64,000 nt of DNA from Henningerozyma blattae CBS 6284 (GCF_000315915.1 NC_020192.1:372001-436000), one strand, 5' to 3'. Numbered from the stretch's first letter, positions 34,216 through 43,968 are shown. Notes: a model not told the origin generated them from the letters alone. Program-made: numbers and translations.

Positions 34216-34632
34216 TGTTGTAATCGTCTCGGGACGATACTAATAATACTATAAGGGCTTAGGGTTTACACAACCCTGAATTATTCTTGAGTTATTCGAC
34301 TTTTACACTAAAAGCTAGAGTACCACTTGTACTTAAATAATAACTTGTTCTTCTTATAACTATAAATTAATTATGGACGAACTATAAACTTATGAATACT
34401 TGATGGATAGTAGCCCTATTAATAGTTTCTAATAGCCCTATTTATCCTAATATTAGTTTATTAACTTGTCAAGCAATTGACAATTGCATGATATTACGAC
34501 TTATAGTCATATAATTGCGTGAGCGCACGACTGTAAAATTGTATGACTCGTAGTCATCGGATTACGTGATCGTTTGCTTAAAGCCTAAACTTGAGAACAT
34601 TACTTTTTATTGTTTAGCATATGTCTACAACA
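34216..34632. mobile_element. Ty3/sigma-like solo LTR, copy a (417 bp)
   Basis: Bounded by TGTTGTA and TACAACA, the terminal inverted repeat of Ty3 (sigma) LTRs. Preceded by GAATT (34211-34215). Followed by five T rather than GAATT, then by another TGTTGTA start. About 97% similar by eye, with small indels, to copy b at 34974-35395. Orientation cannot be set because the ends are symmetric. It contains TTAGGGTT and AACCCTGA around 34260-34280. Confidence 0.78.
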
Positions 34633-34637
34633 TTTTT

Positions 34638-34865
34638 TGTTGTAAACCAACTTAGGAGTACGATACACTTAAATAGTAACTACCAAAAACTTAATTTAAC
34701 AATCTTATTAACTTAACACCAGTTAATACTTCGAACTTACGAATATAATTGTTGTTCTTCTTAAACTAAATAACTATATAAAAGAACTATAAATTTATGT
34801 CTTAAGTCTGAAAAGCTGGCCTTTAAATACTTTTCAAAGGTCAACGCCAGCTTTTCCATTTTACT
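34638..34865. mobile_element. Partial sigma-like LTR, copy c, cut by assembly gap
   Basis: Starts TGTTGTAAACC directly after the five-T spacer of copy a and runs into the N block. It shares short stretches with copies a and b (CTTAAATA.TAACT, TTGTTCTTCTTA, AACTATAAA) but is much more diverged. A 3' end is not visible because of the gap. It may be an older family member or part of an element interior. Confidence 0.45.
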
Positions 34866-34885
34866 NNNNNNNNNNNNNNNNNNNN
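34866..34885. other. Assembly gap (20 N) in repeat
   Basis: Twenty N between two copies of the same roughly 500-bp sequence (34127-34637 before, 34886-35400 after, each including about 88 bp of identical non-LTR flank). The gap could hide more retroelement, or the flanks could be two haplotypes joined by mistake. Confidence 0.99.
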
Positions 34886-34973
34886 TCATCTCCTATAGAT
34901 ATATAGTTGCCATCTTGATATTTCGAGCATTAGATATAATAACGTTTTTAAAAACACTTCCCCTTCAAGAATT

Positions 34974-35395
34974 TGTTGTAATCGTCTCGGGACGATACTA
35001 ATAATACTATAAGGGCTTAGGGTTTACACAACCCTGAATTATTCTTGAGTTATTCGACTTTTACACTAAAAGCTAGAGTACCACTTGTACTTAAATAATA
35101 ACTTGTTCTTCTTATAACTATAAAATTAGTATGAACGAACTATAAACTTATGAATTCTTGATGGATAATTAGCCCTATTAATACGTTTTCAAATAGCCCT
35201 ATTTATCCTAAATATTAGTTTATTAACTTGTCAAGCAATCGAACAATTGCATGATATTACGACTTATAGTCATATAATTGCGTGAGCGCACGACTGTAAG
35301 ATTGTATGACTCGTAGTCATCGGATTACGTGATCGTTTGCTTAAAGCCTAAACTTGAGAACATTACTTTTTATTGTTTAGCATATATCTATAACA
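34974..35395. mobile_element. Ty3/sigma-like solo LTR, copy b (422 bp), with TSD
   Basis: Starts TGTTGTAATCG and ends TCTATAACA, with a perfect 5-bp GAATT target duplication on both sides (34969-34973 and 35396-35400). The right GAATT is shared with the next element, copy d. Confidence 0.82.
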
Positions 35396-35400
35396 GAATT

Positions 35401-35825
35401 TGTTGTAATACGAGACTGACAGGACAAGGATGGTGTTTCAGAGTTCGGATGGTACTGAGACCAGTAGTTACAGGTTGTATTACACAAGATTATTGTATCT
35501 CCCCTTAGTCCTTCTCTATATAGTATATAATAGTATATTGATCTATACATGCTCCTTATATACTTCTTTAGAGCTGGACAGTTCTGAGTGCATAGTTACC
35601 AGATGCGGTACACTCATTGAAACCAGGGTGTCATTCTTACTAATAGGTGTCCGAGATGGACTAGAAGTGGGTGCAGATTCAGTGGTTACAGTTGATATTC
35701 CACGCCTGCTGAATCGTTGTTTCTCAGCTGTGGTCAGCTGATCTGCCCTCTCTTGAGGCTTCTCTTGTACTGATTTCTTGTAAGTATTACGTGAAAGGCG
35801 ACGGCATTTAGATGGTTTTACAACA
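35401..35825. mobile_element. Ty3/sigma-like solo LTR, copy d (425 bp), at tRNA-Ser
   Basis: Starts TGTTGTAATACG and ends TTTTACAACA, flanked by GAATT at 35396-35400 and 35826-35830. Its right end is 16 bp upstream of the mature tRNA-Ser 5' end. Ty3 is known to integrate at the Pol III transcription start, so position, ends and TSD agree. The interior differs from copies a and b and is less AT-rich. Open frames of about 100 codons on both strands (35430-35741 plus, 35543-35836 minus) match no protein I know. Confidence 0.78.
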
Positions 35826-35841
35826 GAATTCAACAAGAGAT

Positions 35842-35942
35842 GTCCCAGTGGCCGAGTGGTTAAGGCGATGCCCTGCTATCTATTAAAAGTTGCAATAAGG
35901 CATTGGGTTTTACCTGCGCAGGTTCGAATCCTGTCTGTGACG
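35842..35942 (+). tRNA. tRNA-Ser (GCT) with 19-nt intron
   Basis: Class II tRNA, 101 nt with intron and 82 nt mature. Acceptor GTCCCAG against CTGTGAC has one mismatch (C4:U69); discriminator G at 35942. A box (TGGCCGAGTGG) and B box (GGTTCGAATCC) are clear, with a long variable arm. Anticodon GCT is at 35875-35877, decoding AGC/AGT. The intron, 35879-35897, lies after position 37, the standard site, and bases 35894-35897 plus A38 restore the ATGCC/GGCAT stem. A T-run (gtttttt) ends the gene. S. cerevisiae tRNA-Ser(GCU) also carries an intron. Confidence 0.96.
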
Positions 35943-36337
35943 TTTTTTGATGACCGGATCTATATCACGTGATGTAATAAAGTTTTATTTCGAAATATTA
36001 ACTAGGTAATATGGATAAAAATACTTAGAATATTTTAAAATTTGAAATTAAATTAGAATAATTTAGATGCTTAAAATTGAATAAACACTTTTTGCAGTTT
36101 GTAAGGTTTATTTTCATTATTTCTTTATTATGTATAAATCCGAAGAAAATTTTCACAATTTTTAATGTCCGTTGAAAAATAGCTCATCGCTTAAATTTTA
36201 TATATTTTATATGATTTTTACATAAAAGTTCTATATAAGACAAACTTAATAAGAAGTGAGGCTTTTATTTTACTTAGATAGTCAGTTCCATCATTGATCA
36301 TAGATTAGAAAATCATCTACAATATATCACATACATA
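35943..36337. promoter_or_regulatory. FCF1 promoter with RRPE and PAC
   Basis: 395 bp between tRNA-Ser and FCF1. RRPE: AAAATTTTCA at 36146-36155 (TGAAAATTTT on the other strand). PAC: CTCATCGC at 36183-36190 (GCGATGAG on the other strand). They lie 148-192 bp before the ATG with RRPE distal, the standard order in yeast ribosome-biogenesis promoters (Stb3 and Dot6/Tod6 sites). A CACGTGAT box is at 35967-35974. Confidence 0.8.
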
Positions 36338-36907
36338 ATGGGTAAAGCTAAGAAGACTAGAAAGTTTGCTTTAATGAAGCGTACTATAAATACTAAAAAG
36401 GATCAAAGAATGAAGAGTAATCGAGAAAAACAAAGTGTAAAAGAAGATCCAGAGTTAACAAGAAATATTCCACAAGTTTCAAGTGCTCTTTTCTTCCAAT
36501 ATAACGAAGCTATTAAACCCCCATATCAAGTCTTAATCGATACCAATTTTATCAATTTTTCTATTCAAAAAAAGATTGATATTGTTAGAGGAATGATGGA
36601 TTGTTTATTAGCCAAATGTAACCCACTTATAACTGATTGTGTTGTTGCTGAATTAGAGAAATTGGGTCCAAAATTTAGAATTGCTTTAAAACTAGCAAGA
36701 GATCCTAGAATAAAAAGATTAAGCTGTTCACATAGGGGTACTTATGCGGATGATTGTATAGTAAACAGAGTCTTACAACATAAATGTTATATTGTTGCCA
36801 CTAATGATGCGGGTTTGAAACAAAGAGTCAGAAAGATTCCAGGTATTCCTTTAATGAGTGTTGGTGGCCATTCTTATGTTGTTGAGAAATTACCAGACGT
36901 CTTTTAA
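36338..36907 (+). CDS. FCF1: SSU processome PIN-domain protein
   Basis: A 189-residue nucleolar PIN-domain protein, Fcf1/Utp24, part of the small-subunit processome and linked to early pre-rRNA cleavages (A1/A2). The start MGKAKKTRKFALMKR is basic. The PIN core runs from LIDTNFINFS (D68), through E105, to TYADDCIV (D138-D139) and TNDAGLKQR (D157), the acidic positions that bind metal in active PIN nucleases. Length is identical to S. cerevisiae Fcf1 (YDR339C, 189). The RRPE/PAC promoter agrees with ribosome-biogenesis control. Confidence 0.97.
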   Translation: MGKAKKTRKFALMKRTINTKKDQRMKSNREKQSVKEDPELTRNIPQVSSALFFQYNEAIKPPYQVLIDTNFINFSIQKKIDIVRGMMDCLLAKCNPLITDCVVAELEKLGPKFRIALKLARDPRIKRLSCSHRGTYADDCIVNRVLQHKCYIVATNDAGLKQRVRKIPGIPLMSVGGHSYVVEKLPDVF

Positions 36908-37321
36908 AAAATCTTTTTTTTTCTTATTATTCATTTCCATCTACATTCATTGCACTACAAACATGTACCATACTTCTTTAAGCTAATATAATTATACAGA
37001 CATTCCATATAGTAATAATATGTATTTTCTGAACTATTTTGAAAAATAATTAAATTTAAGTCCGTTGCTTACTTACATTCTCACTAAAGTGGTAGCGCCG
37101 CATTGAACAAATCATTCTCCATAGATTTTTTTTCTTGTCTATATTTATTTTATCATGTATAATAAAAATAAAGGATAAAAAAAAGACATTAGTAAAAACA
37201 TTAAAATTATTGATTTCAAGAATATTTCATATAAAATCTCTAATAACACAACCATTCACAATATACTGCCTGTACTAGGAAATAAACTTTTTTTAAACTA
37301 AAAATGATTACTTCAGGAAGT
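36908..37321. promoter_or_regulatory. FCF1-YNG2 intergenic
   Basis: About 400 bp between plus-strand genes, AT-rich, with a T-run just after FCF1. No distinct motif is seen. Confidence 0.4.
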
Positions 37322-38317
37322 ATGGATCCAAGTGCCTTATTGGATCAAACATTACAAGATATCTCCAATCTTCAGGCAGAATTCGATTATTATCTTAAAG
37401 AAATTGGTAATTCAGATATAAAAATATTTGAAAAAAGAAAAAAATGGATCAAAAAGGAAAATCAACTATTTAAGTTTATAAAACAAAATGGTTCATTAAT
37501 GAAAAATCCCAATGAAGATGAAATTAATGAATTTATATTTAAAGACTTGGAAAATTGCAATAAAATACAACAAGAAAAATGTTTAATGGCAAACACCGCA
37601 TTATTTACAATTACAAAGAAGTTGAGAAATTTACAAAGACAAATGGAAATCTTAGAGGCTGACGGTGTATTAGCTGCCATGGAAGAAGACAGTGAAAGTG
37701 CTACTGAATTGTCTAGGGAAGGATCTATAAGTAGTATAGCAGGTAATGCTTCAACGAATGAGAAGAAAAGAAAGGCAACCAATTCAACTACAATCACATC
37801 AAGTACTAGAAGGAAAAATCAACCTGCTCGTCCAGCCTCAAGACAAACCAATCGTGAGAACCAAACATCACAAATTTCAGAAACTTCTACAACAATTACT
37901 ACTACAGTTAGCAACAATGCGCCTACTAATTCAACAGTAACGACACACAAAAAGAGAAAGACAATATCTAATACTAATGCCAATAATACAAATGCCAATG
38001 TTAATGGTGCTAACAGTAATAATATTAGTAATCTTTCCACTCGTGATTCTACCCTTGATCTAGATGACTATAAAGATAATTTATTTGATAATGGAACAAG
38101 TAACAGTAATAATAACAGCAATGAAGATGAAGATAAAAATCTTTATTGCTTCTGTCAACGATTCTCTTTTGGGGAAATGGTTGCATGTGACGGTCCAAAT
38201 TGTAAATACGAATGGTTTCATTATGGCTGTGTTAATCTTAAAGAGCCTCCAAAAGGTACATGGTATTGTCCCGATTGTAAAGCAGAAATGGAAAATACAA
38301 AAAAGAAGAAATCATGA
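37322..38317 (+). CDS. YNG2: NuA4 histone acetyltransferase ING subunit
   Basis: An ING-family protein, Yng2, the subunit that activates Esa1 in NuA4 and Piccolo-NuA4 (H4/H2A acetylation). I prefer the second ATG (37322, MDPSALLDQTLQDISNL) because it matches the known family start; an in-frame ATG six codons earlier (37304) is possible. This gives 331 residues against 282 in S. cerevisiae. The N-terminal helical ING region spans about 1-120. An expanded Ser/Thr/Asn-rich linker (about 120-270) accounts for the extra length. The C-terminal PHD finger (about 275-322) has YCFCQRFSFGEMVACDGPNC, WFHYGC and GTWYCPDC, with all zinc ligands and the aromatic cage that reads H3K4me3. Position matches YHR090C. 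Confidence 0.95.
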   Translation: MDPSALLDQTLQDISNLQAEFDYYLKEIGNSDIKIFEKRKKWIKKENQLFKFIKQNGSLMKNPNEDEINEFIFKDLENCNKIQQEKCLMANTALFTITKKLRNLQRQMEILEADGVLAAMEEDSESATELSREGSISSIAGNASTNEKKRKATNSTTITSSTRRKNQPARPASRQTNRENQTSQISETSTTITTTVSNNAPTNSTVTTHKKRKTISNTNANNTNANVNGANSNNISNLSTRDSTLDLDDYKDNLFDNGTSNSNNNSNEDEDKNLYCFCQRFSFGEMVACDGPNCKYEWFHYGCVNLKEPPKGTWYCPDCKAEMENTKKKKS

Positions 38318-39268
38318 TTATTGTACTGGGTTTGCTCTTATTAATGAATATCAAAATATATTATAAAGTCTCTAGTCGATAGACTCTATCAGTAATAAGA
38401 TAATACTTAATACTCTTCGTTAACATTTATTACTTTTGCTTCATAAACACGATAACTTGTTAGACCCATTGAATTTAATAATACGTTAAGACTCTTAAGA
38501 ATTTAGAAGTTAGAGCAGTTAGTTCTTTTTTAGGAACTACAATTGATAAACATGTTTCAGAATACCACTAAAAAAATCATAATACGTTAAAAAAATGGGT
38601 GCACAATATACTCAATTAATAAGCCGGTTAAGTTCGCGCAAAAAAAATCTACATTCCAGAATTTCACCATGCATTAATATTATCAGCTATATAGTGTTTA
38701 ATTATAGGCCTGTTTTAAATTTTAATATATCATTCCACTTCATTAACTATATATAGACTAGTTATTTCATCTTTCTTATTTTTATATAGTATTATTAGCA
38801 TAAATTTTTCACTCCCCAAATTCTTTTTACAAAACTCCGGTAATTAATTGAAGCAAAAAAAATGATAAAACAAATTATTATAATGAAAAAGAATTTTAAA
38901 ACCAAACAACTAATGAAGAATCTTATATCTAATGACTCAGTTTTCTCTTTGATTTCATTAAACATCTATTAACAATCAATACTATTACCTTTAATCTGGT
39001 TGCTATTTGTGACTTTATTTTACTTTTGCAGGCTTTTTTTCCATTTAAGGCTAAAGGGTCAATTACCACCGTTGAAATACTTTTACAAGAACCGATTTCT
39101 ATTAATAGTCTTCTTAACTAACACAACTATTGTTCTAAAAAGTTTAAGGGACAATATAAGAAAATTATTATCAACTTATAATACGATCGCTATTGCCTTA
39201 CGTTTTGGTAAACCTATTTTCGTGACTACTAAATTTCCATATAAGTATATTACAAATCTAGCAGAAAA
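38318..39268. promoter_or_regulatory. YNG2-MATE intergenic with Gcn4 site
   Basis: 950 bp. A perfect Gcn4-type TGACTCA is at 38933-38939, about 330 bp before the transporter ATG. An open frame from 39000 overlaps the transporter start in another phase but lacks an ATG and coding character. GAR1, expected here in the ancestral order, is absent. Confidence 0.5.
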
Positions 39269-41377
39269 ATGGCTGAATTTTTGGCAAGAACTTTATCTGA
39301 AGTTCATCCAACTCTTAGAACCAATGGTATGGGTATTGCCAACACACATAGAAGAATCTCTGTGGGGTTTTACTTTCCAAATAAGAAAAATCCTTTGGTA
39401 CGAAAATATAGAAATAAAAGAAGAAGAACTGCTGATCAAAGAAGTTTTTTTTCACTTGGCGATGACTTTGGTAGTAGTATTCATACTTCAAATCCTTATA
39501 TTGATGATATCGTTGAGAATGATGAGTATGTCTATGATGCAGATGAAGCTGTTGCAGGTGAGCTTAGTAGAACTGTGTCCTTACCATCTAGAGTATCTGA
39601 AACTCATGAACTTTCTCCACCAGAGGTTGATTGGATCCTACAAGAACATGAAAGGAAATATTCCTCTGCTTATGCTTCAGATATAGAAGATGAGCCAACA
39701 GAGTTCACTGGCATTGCTCCTCTTGGTAATGATGATGAACAAATGGATTATAATGAATTTATGCATAGACTTCGCATGCAAATTCCAGAAACTTATGGTT
39801 CAACCTCGAATTCAGCTATTCAAGGGGAACATATGCCTCATAGAAAGAGACGGCCATCATTTGCATCTATAAGTGCCAGAGGATCGATTACCACTGTTTT
39901 CGAATCAAGAGACGCTGTACATGCAGCAGATTATGAAAGAGAAACAACTTTTGAGAAAGAGTCAAAAATTATTGCAAGCTACTCTTTTCCTTTAATTTTT
40001 ACATTTTTATTAGAACAAATCTTTCCAATGGTCTGTTCTTTAACTGTGGGACATATTGGTAAAACTGAATTGGCAGCTGTTTCTCTTGCGTCAATGACAT
40101 CCAACATCACTTTAGCCATTTTTGCAGGTATAGCAACTAGTTTGGATACACTATGTCCTCAAGCGTATGGTGCTGGAAGATTTTATAGTGTTGGAATTCA
40201 TTTACAAAGATGTATCTTGCTATCATTCGTTATTTATATCCCCTTTGGATTTTTTTGGTGGTATTCTGAAACATGTTTATCAATTGTAGTTCCTGAAAAA
40301 GAACTAATTGCTCTAACTTCTAAATTCTTAAGAGTCTTAATACTAGGTGCTCCAGCATATATTTTATTTGAAAATTTAAAACGATTTTTACAATGCCAAG
40401 GTATTTTTGATGCGGGTATTTATGTTTTAGCTATTTGTGCTCCAACAAATGTTATTTTAAGTTATACACTAGTATGGAATAAAAACATCGGTATTGGGTT
40501 TTTAGGGGCTGCTGTAGCAGTAGTGATCAATTTTTGGATGATGTTTATCTTACTATTATTATATACCATATTCGTAAATGGTAAGAAATGCTGGGGTGGC
40601 TTTTCAAAAAAGGCCTTAACCCATTGGAAAGATTTATGGCATTTAGCTCTATCTGGCATTATAATGCTTGAAGCTGAAGAATTATCATATGAATTACTAA
40701 CGTTGTTTAGTTCATATTTTGGTGTAAGTTATCTAGCAGCACAATCAGCAATGTCAACCACCGCTGCGCTATTATATATGGTTCCATTTGCAATTGGTAT
40801 ATCAACTTCAACAAGAATTGCAAATTTTGTCGGTGCAAAAAAACCTAACTCTGCCAACATATCTGGAAGAGTTGGTTTATTATATTCTTTATTTGCTGGT
40901 CTTTTTAATTGTTTTTTTTTAATATTAGGTCGTGATTTCATTGCAGGAATTTTTACCAAAGATGAGGAAGTTAAGGCTTTAATAATAAAAGTTTTACCTT
41001 TAGTGGGGATTGTTCAAAACTTTGATGCATTAAACGCGGTTGCCGGGTCATGCTTAAGAGGTCAAGGTATGCAAGCTTTGGGAAGTATTGTTAATTTAGT
41101 AGCATATTATTTATTTGCCATCCCATTGTCGTTGGTTTTAGGCTGGGGATTTGATTTAAAACTATATGGTCTTTGGATAAGTATTGGATGTGGTATGTTT
41201 GCAATTGGATTTATCGAAGCATATTATGTGATGTTTCCTGATTGGGAACATATTTTGAATTATGCTGAAATATTAAAAGAAACCGAAGATGATGAAAGTG
41301 AGGATTTGGAGGAAGATTTTTCATCAGATTCTGATGATAATATTGAACCTACTGAAAATACTCATTTACTAAGGTAA
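39269..41377 (+). CDS. YDR338C: MATE-family transporter, YDR338C type
   Basis: A 702-residue multidrug and toxin extrusion (MATE) antiporter. About 230 residues of cytosolic, partly acidic N-terminus precede a 12-helix core in two repeats: SYSFPLIFTFLLEQIFPMVC begins helix 1 and the matching second repeat starts near ALSGIIMLEAEELSYELL. The MATE signature regions GIATSLDTLCPQAYGAG and GISTSTRIANFVGA are present. The tail is acidic and ends ENTHLLR. The N-terminus MAEFLARTLSEVHPTLRTNGMG matches S. cerevisiae YDR338C (695), which separates it from the paralogue ERC1. Substrate is not established. Confidence 0.95.
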   Translation: MAEFLARTLSEVHPTLRTNGMGIANTHRRISVGFYFPNKKNPLVRKYRNKRRRTADQRSFFSLGDDFGSSIHTSNPYIDDIVENDEYVYDADEAVAGELSRTVSLPSRVSETHELSPPEVDWILQEHERKYSSAYASDIEDEPTEFTGIAPLGNDDEQMDYNEFMHRLRMQIPETYGSTSNSAIQGEHMPHRKRRPSFASISARGSITTVFESRDAVHAADYERETTFEKESKIIASYSFPLIFTFLLEQIFPMVCSLTVGHIGKTELAAVSLASMTSNITLAIFAGIATSLDTLCPQAYGAGRFYSVGIHLQRCILLSFVIYIPFGFFWWYSETCLSIVVPEKELIALTSKFLRVLILGAPAYILFENLKRFLQCQGIFDAGIYVLAICAPTNVILSYTLVWNKNIGIGFLGAAVAVVINFWMMFILLLLYTIFVNGKKCWGGFSKKALTHWKDLWHLALSGIIMLEAEELSYELLTLFSSYFGVSYLAAQSAMSTTAALLYMVPFAIGISTSTRIANFVGAKKPNSANISGRVGLLYSLFAGLFNCFFLILGRDFIAGIFTKDEEVKALIIKVLPLVGIVQNFDALNAVAGSCLRGQGMQALGSIVNLVAYYLFAIPLSLVLGWGFDLKLYGLWISIGCGMFAIGFIEAYYVMFPDWEHILNYAEILKETEDDESEDLEEDFSSDSDDNIEPTENTHLLR

Positions 41378-41666
41378 TTACATAATTTTTTTTATTAATT
41401 GACTTCTTATACCGATATAATATTTTATTTTTAATACTTACATTTCAGTTTTTATTGCAATATTAAAATATATTAAATAAAAAAGAAGCGATTAACAAAA
41501 GATATAAAAAAAATACATTTGAGTAAATATTAATTTACCTTAACCAGGATTTTTCGTATAGTATACAATGAGATTCGATATAATAGGATATATAGTGTTA
41601 TTAATGAAATGCGTATGGTGAGAATTATATTTTGCAAATGAGTGGAATATAAAGATAGATGGATAA

Positions 41667-42548
41667 TTATAAATAGAATTTCTTCTTTTCTTTGTCCATT
41701 TCAGGCTTATGTTCCCATTCAGTTTCTTCCTTGATACCTCTCTGTAATCTTCTTAGTTTTAGAGTAAATTGAGGGCCCAACTCTTGTAATCCAACCTTTT
41801 CCTCATTCTTAAATAAATAACGATGTCTTCTAAAGAAGATATAATCTCTCTGGTTATGCAATGTGATTACTTGTCTCCCTTCAAAATCAGGATTTTGTGG
41901 GAAAATAGATTGAAATAGTCTACCAACAGTCTTACCTAATCGTGTTTGGAAGTTATTCAGAATTAACTCTGGAACATGGCTAGTTGGTCTACCATGGCCA
42001 ACAATTTTTTTAACCTCAACATAAGAACTAACTTTGAAATAGAAACTTGGACCTTCAGGTAAATGCATGAAAGTTAAACCAGTAACTTTTTTCTTATCTT
42101 CATTAATGATAACAATGTCAGTAAAATGTCTTTTATTAGCAATATCTGAAATTTCTTTCATAGTGAAACCAAATTTCCTCTTAACAAAAGTCACATTTGG
42201 TAAAATTTCAATTAAGACATTGGCAAATTCATAAGCAATTTTTCTAGCATTAACATTTGTAGTTAAGAGAATCTTTGGAGGTTCCTTACTATCATTAAAA
42301 TATTTCATTAAATCATCTTCATCCCCTTCAATTTCTTGATTAATAGTTTCATCATAAGTTCTCATAGAATCAATTGTATTTGGTACATTCTCTTTCAATC
42401 TTTTTTCTTTTAATTCTGGATTTTCTCTTTCCTCTTTGGCCCTTTGACTTCTCATAACATGACGCTCTTTATTTTTTTGATGTTTTATCTCAGCAAACAA
42501 TTCTTGTCTTTTAAGTTTGTTGCTAATTTTTATTTCTTTAGATGACAT
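41667..42548 (-). CDS. RPF1: Brix-domain 60S biogenesis factor
   Basis: A 293-residue nucleolar protein, Rpf1, needed for processing of 27S pre-rRNA and assembly of 60S subunits. A basic, Lys/Arg-rich N-terminal region (1-90) is followed by a Brix (sigma70-like) domain (about 90-270) with PKILLTTNVNARK, HLPEGPSFYFKVSSY, HVPELILNNFQTRLG and VITLHNQRDYIFFRRHRY. Length equals S. cerevisiae Rpf1 (295, YHR088W). It converges with the MATE gene across 289 bp. The upstream region has RRPE/PAC-like elements. Confidence 0.96.
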   Translation of the reverse strand: MSSKEIKISNKLKRQELFAEIKHQKNKERHVMRSQRAKEERENPELKEKRLKENVPNTIDSMRTYDETINQEIEGDEDDLMKYFNDSKEPPKILLTTNVNARKIAYEFANVLIEILPNVTFVKRKFGFTMKEISDIANKRHFTDIVIINEDKKKVTGLTFMHLPEGPSFYFKVSSYVEVKKIVGHGRPTSHVPELILNNFQTRLGKTVGRLFQSIFPQNPDFEGRQVITLHNQRDYIFFRRHRYLFKNEEKVGLQELGPQFTLKLRRLQRGIKEETEWEHKPEMDKEKKKFYL

Positions 42549-43968
42549 AGTAGTAAAATAAATTAGTTAATTGTATTGAAGTTTACACAGTTAGAAATGA
42601 ATACGCCCGATATTTGCTATTGGATATTTTGCGATTAGAGAGTAAGTTGAGTTTCTTTAAAAGCTCTACTGTCTTTTTTTCTATCGATCACTAATCATTG
42701 TTATATAATATAATTTATATAAATATAAAATTTATCTCATCTCATCAATTTTTCTTTCAAAAAATTTTTCGCAATTAGTTATTCCGAAACTAGAAGATTG
42801 AAAAATACCTTAAAATTTGCATGAGCGGTTATAAATTTGTAGAACTTTTTATATTAGACAATAAAACAAAAAGATAGATAGAAAATTGGTAATATATAAA
42901 TATATATATATCAATATATGGTTTTATAGAAAAAAAAGAATAAATACAAAATGGACAATAAAAGAAGGAAAAAAGACAGAAAATTAAAATATAGCTTATT
43001 TGAAGTTATACGAAATTATGACAAATAATAAATGTAAAAAAAATTATGGTAAAGGTACAATAATATGAAAGTGATAAAATAAATGGAAAGTGAAGGTGAA
43101 AAAAAAGAAGTATAATACTCAGTACTTCAAAAAGCAAAACTACCTAATTATAATGTTGATGGTTGTAATAATATCATCTCTAAAAAAAAATCAATAGATA
43201 ATAAAGAAAATCGAATGAAGTAAATAAGTAACCAGATGAAAAAAAAAACGAAATCGGGATGATAAAAAACAATTGGTAGTAGGTTGGTGTATAACAAACT
43301 CTCAGAAAACAAAAATGTGCGAAAAAAAGTAAAACAAAGGGTATCAAAGGAGGAATATTCAACGACAAATAATAAAGAATTGGAAACAAAGTTTCGTAGT
43401 AATTTGCAGTTTTCCTCCTTAGAAAAGCTAAAAAAAAAGACATATCATGAAGTAAGCGAATCACTAAAATAATATATTGTATTCTCATTTTAATTTTAAA
43501 AAAAATAAAAAGAAAAGAGAATTAAGAGTAAAAAAAGGGTTCTAATATTGAAAATATAATTTGGTAAAATAGTGTGGTGTAGAAATGAAGAGAAAAAAAT
43601 AATAAAAAAAAACAACCGAAAATGTTAACTTTAGAAAAATAGAAGCATACACAGAACATCGCAAAACAGTGGAAGTAGAAATTATAAAATATTAAGCCAT
43701 AAAATTTCCATGTATTTTTTGAGAAATGAAATTATTACAAAACAATAAAAATGGGAAATAGTTAGATTAGAGGGAAAACAAAAAAAGTGAAGTAAGGTGG
43801 GAAACAAAACAAGAAAAAAAATAGTAAAATGAACAGAATAATAATTTATAGTATGGAAAAGGCACGAAAAATGGAAGCACAAAATTGAAATATAAATCAA
43901 AACTCTAATCTTTATTATTAAGAAAAATGAAAAAATGAAAGGTGAATGTGACAAAAATACGCCACAAC
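42549..43968. promoter_or_regulatory. RPF1 promoter and NAM8 3' region
   Basis: 1.42 kb between minus-strand genes. For RPF1: GAAAAATTTT (minus strand) at 42761-42770 is an RRPE, and two overlapping GATGAG cores at 42736-42746 are PAC-like, 188-222 bp upstream of the start. The remainder, from about 42860, is A-rich on the plus strand with short poly-A runs, giving only spurious frames on the T-rich strand. Confidence 0.6.

Noticed and set aside
35430..35836. About 100-codon frames inside LTR copy d
   Set aside because: They are within a repeat bounded by LTR ends and a TSD, on both strands, with no gag-like motif I can recognise.
39000..39686. 228-codon open frame overlapping the MATE gene start
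   Set aside because: It begins at a TTG, is in another phase, overlaps strongly conserved MATE coding sequence and resembles no protein.
43180..43954. Phe/Leu/Ile-rich minus-strand frames resembling membrane proteins
   Set aside because: They are translations of T-rich intergenic DNA in the NAM8 3' region.
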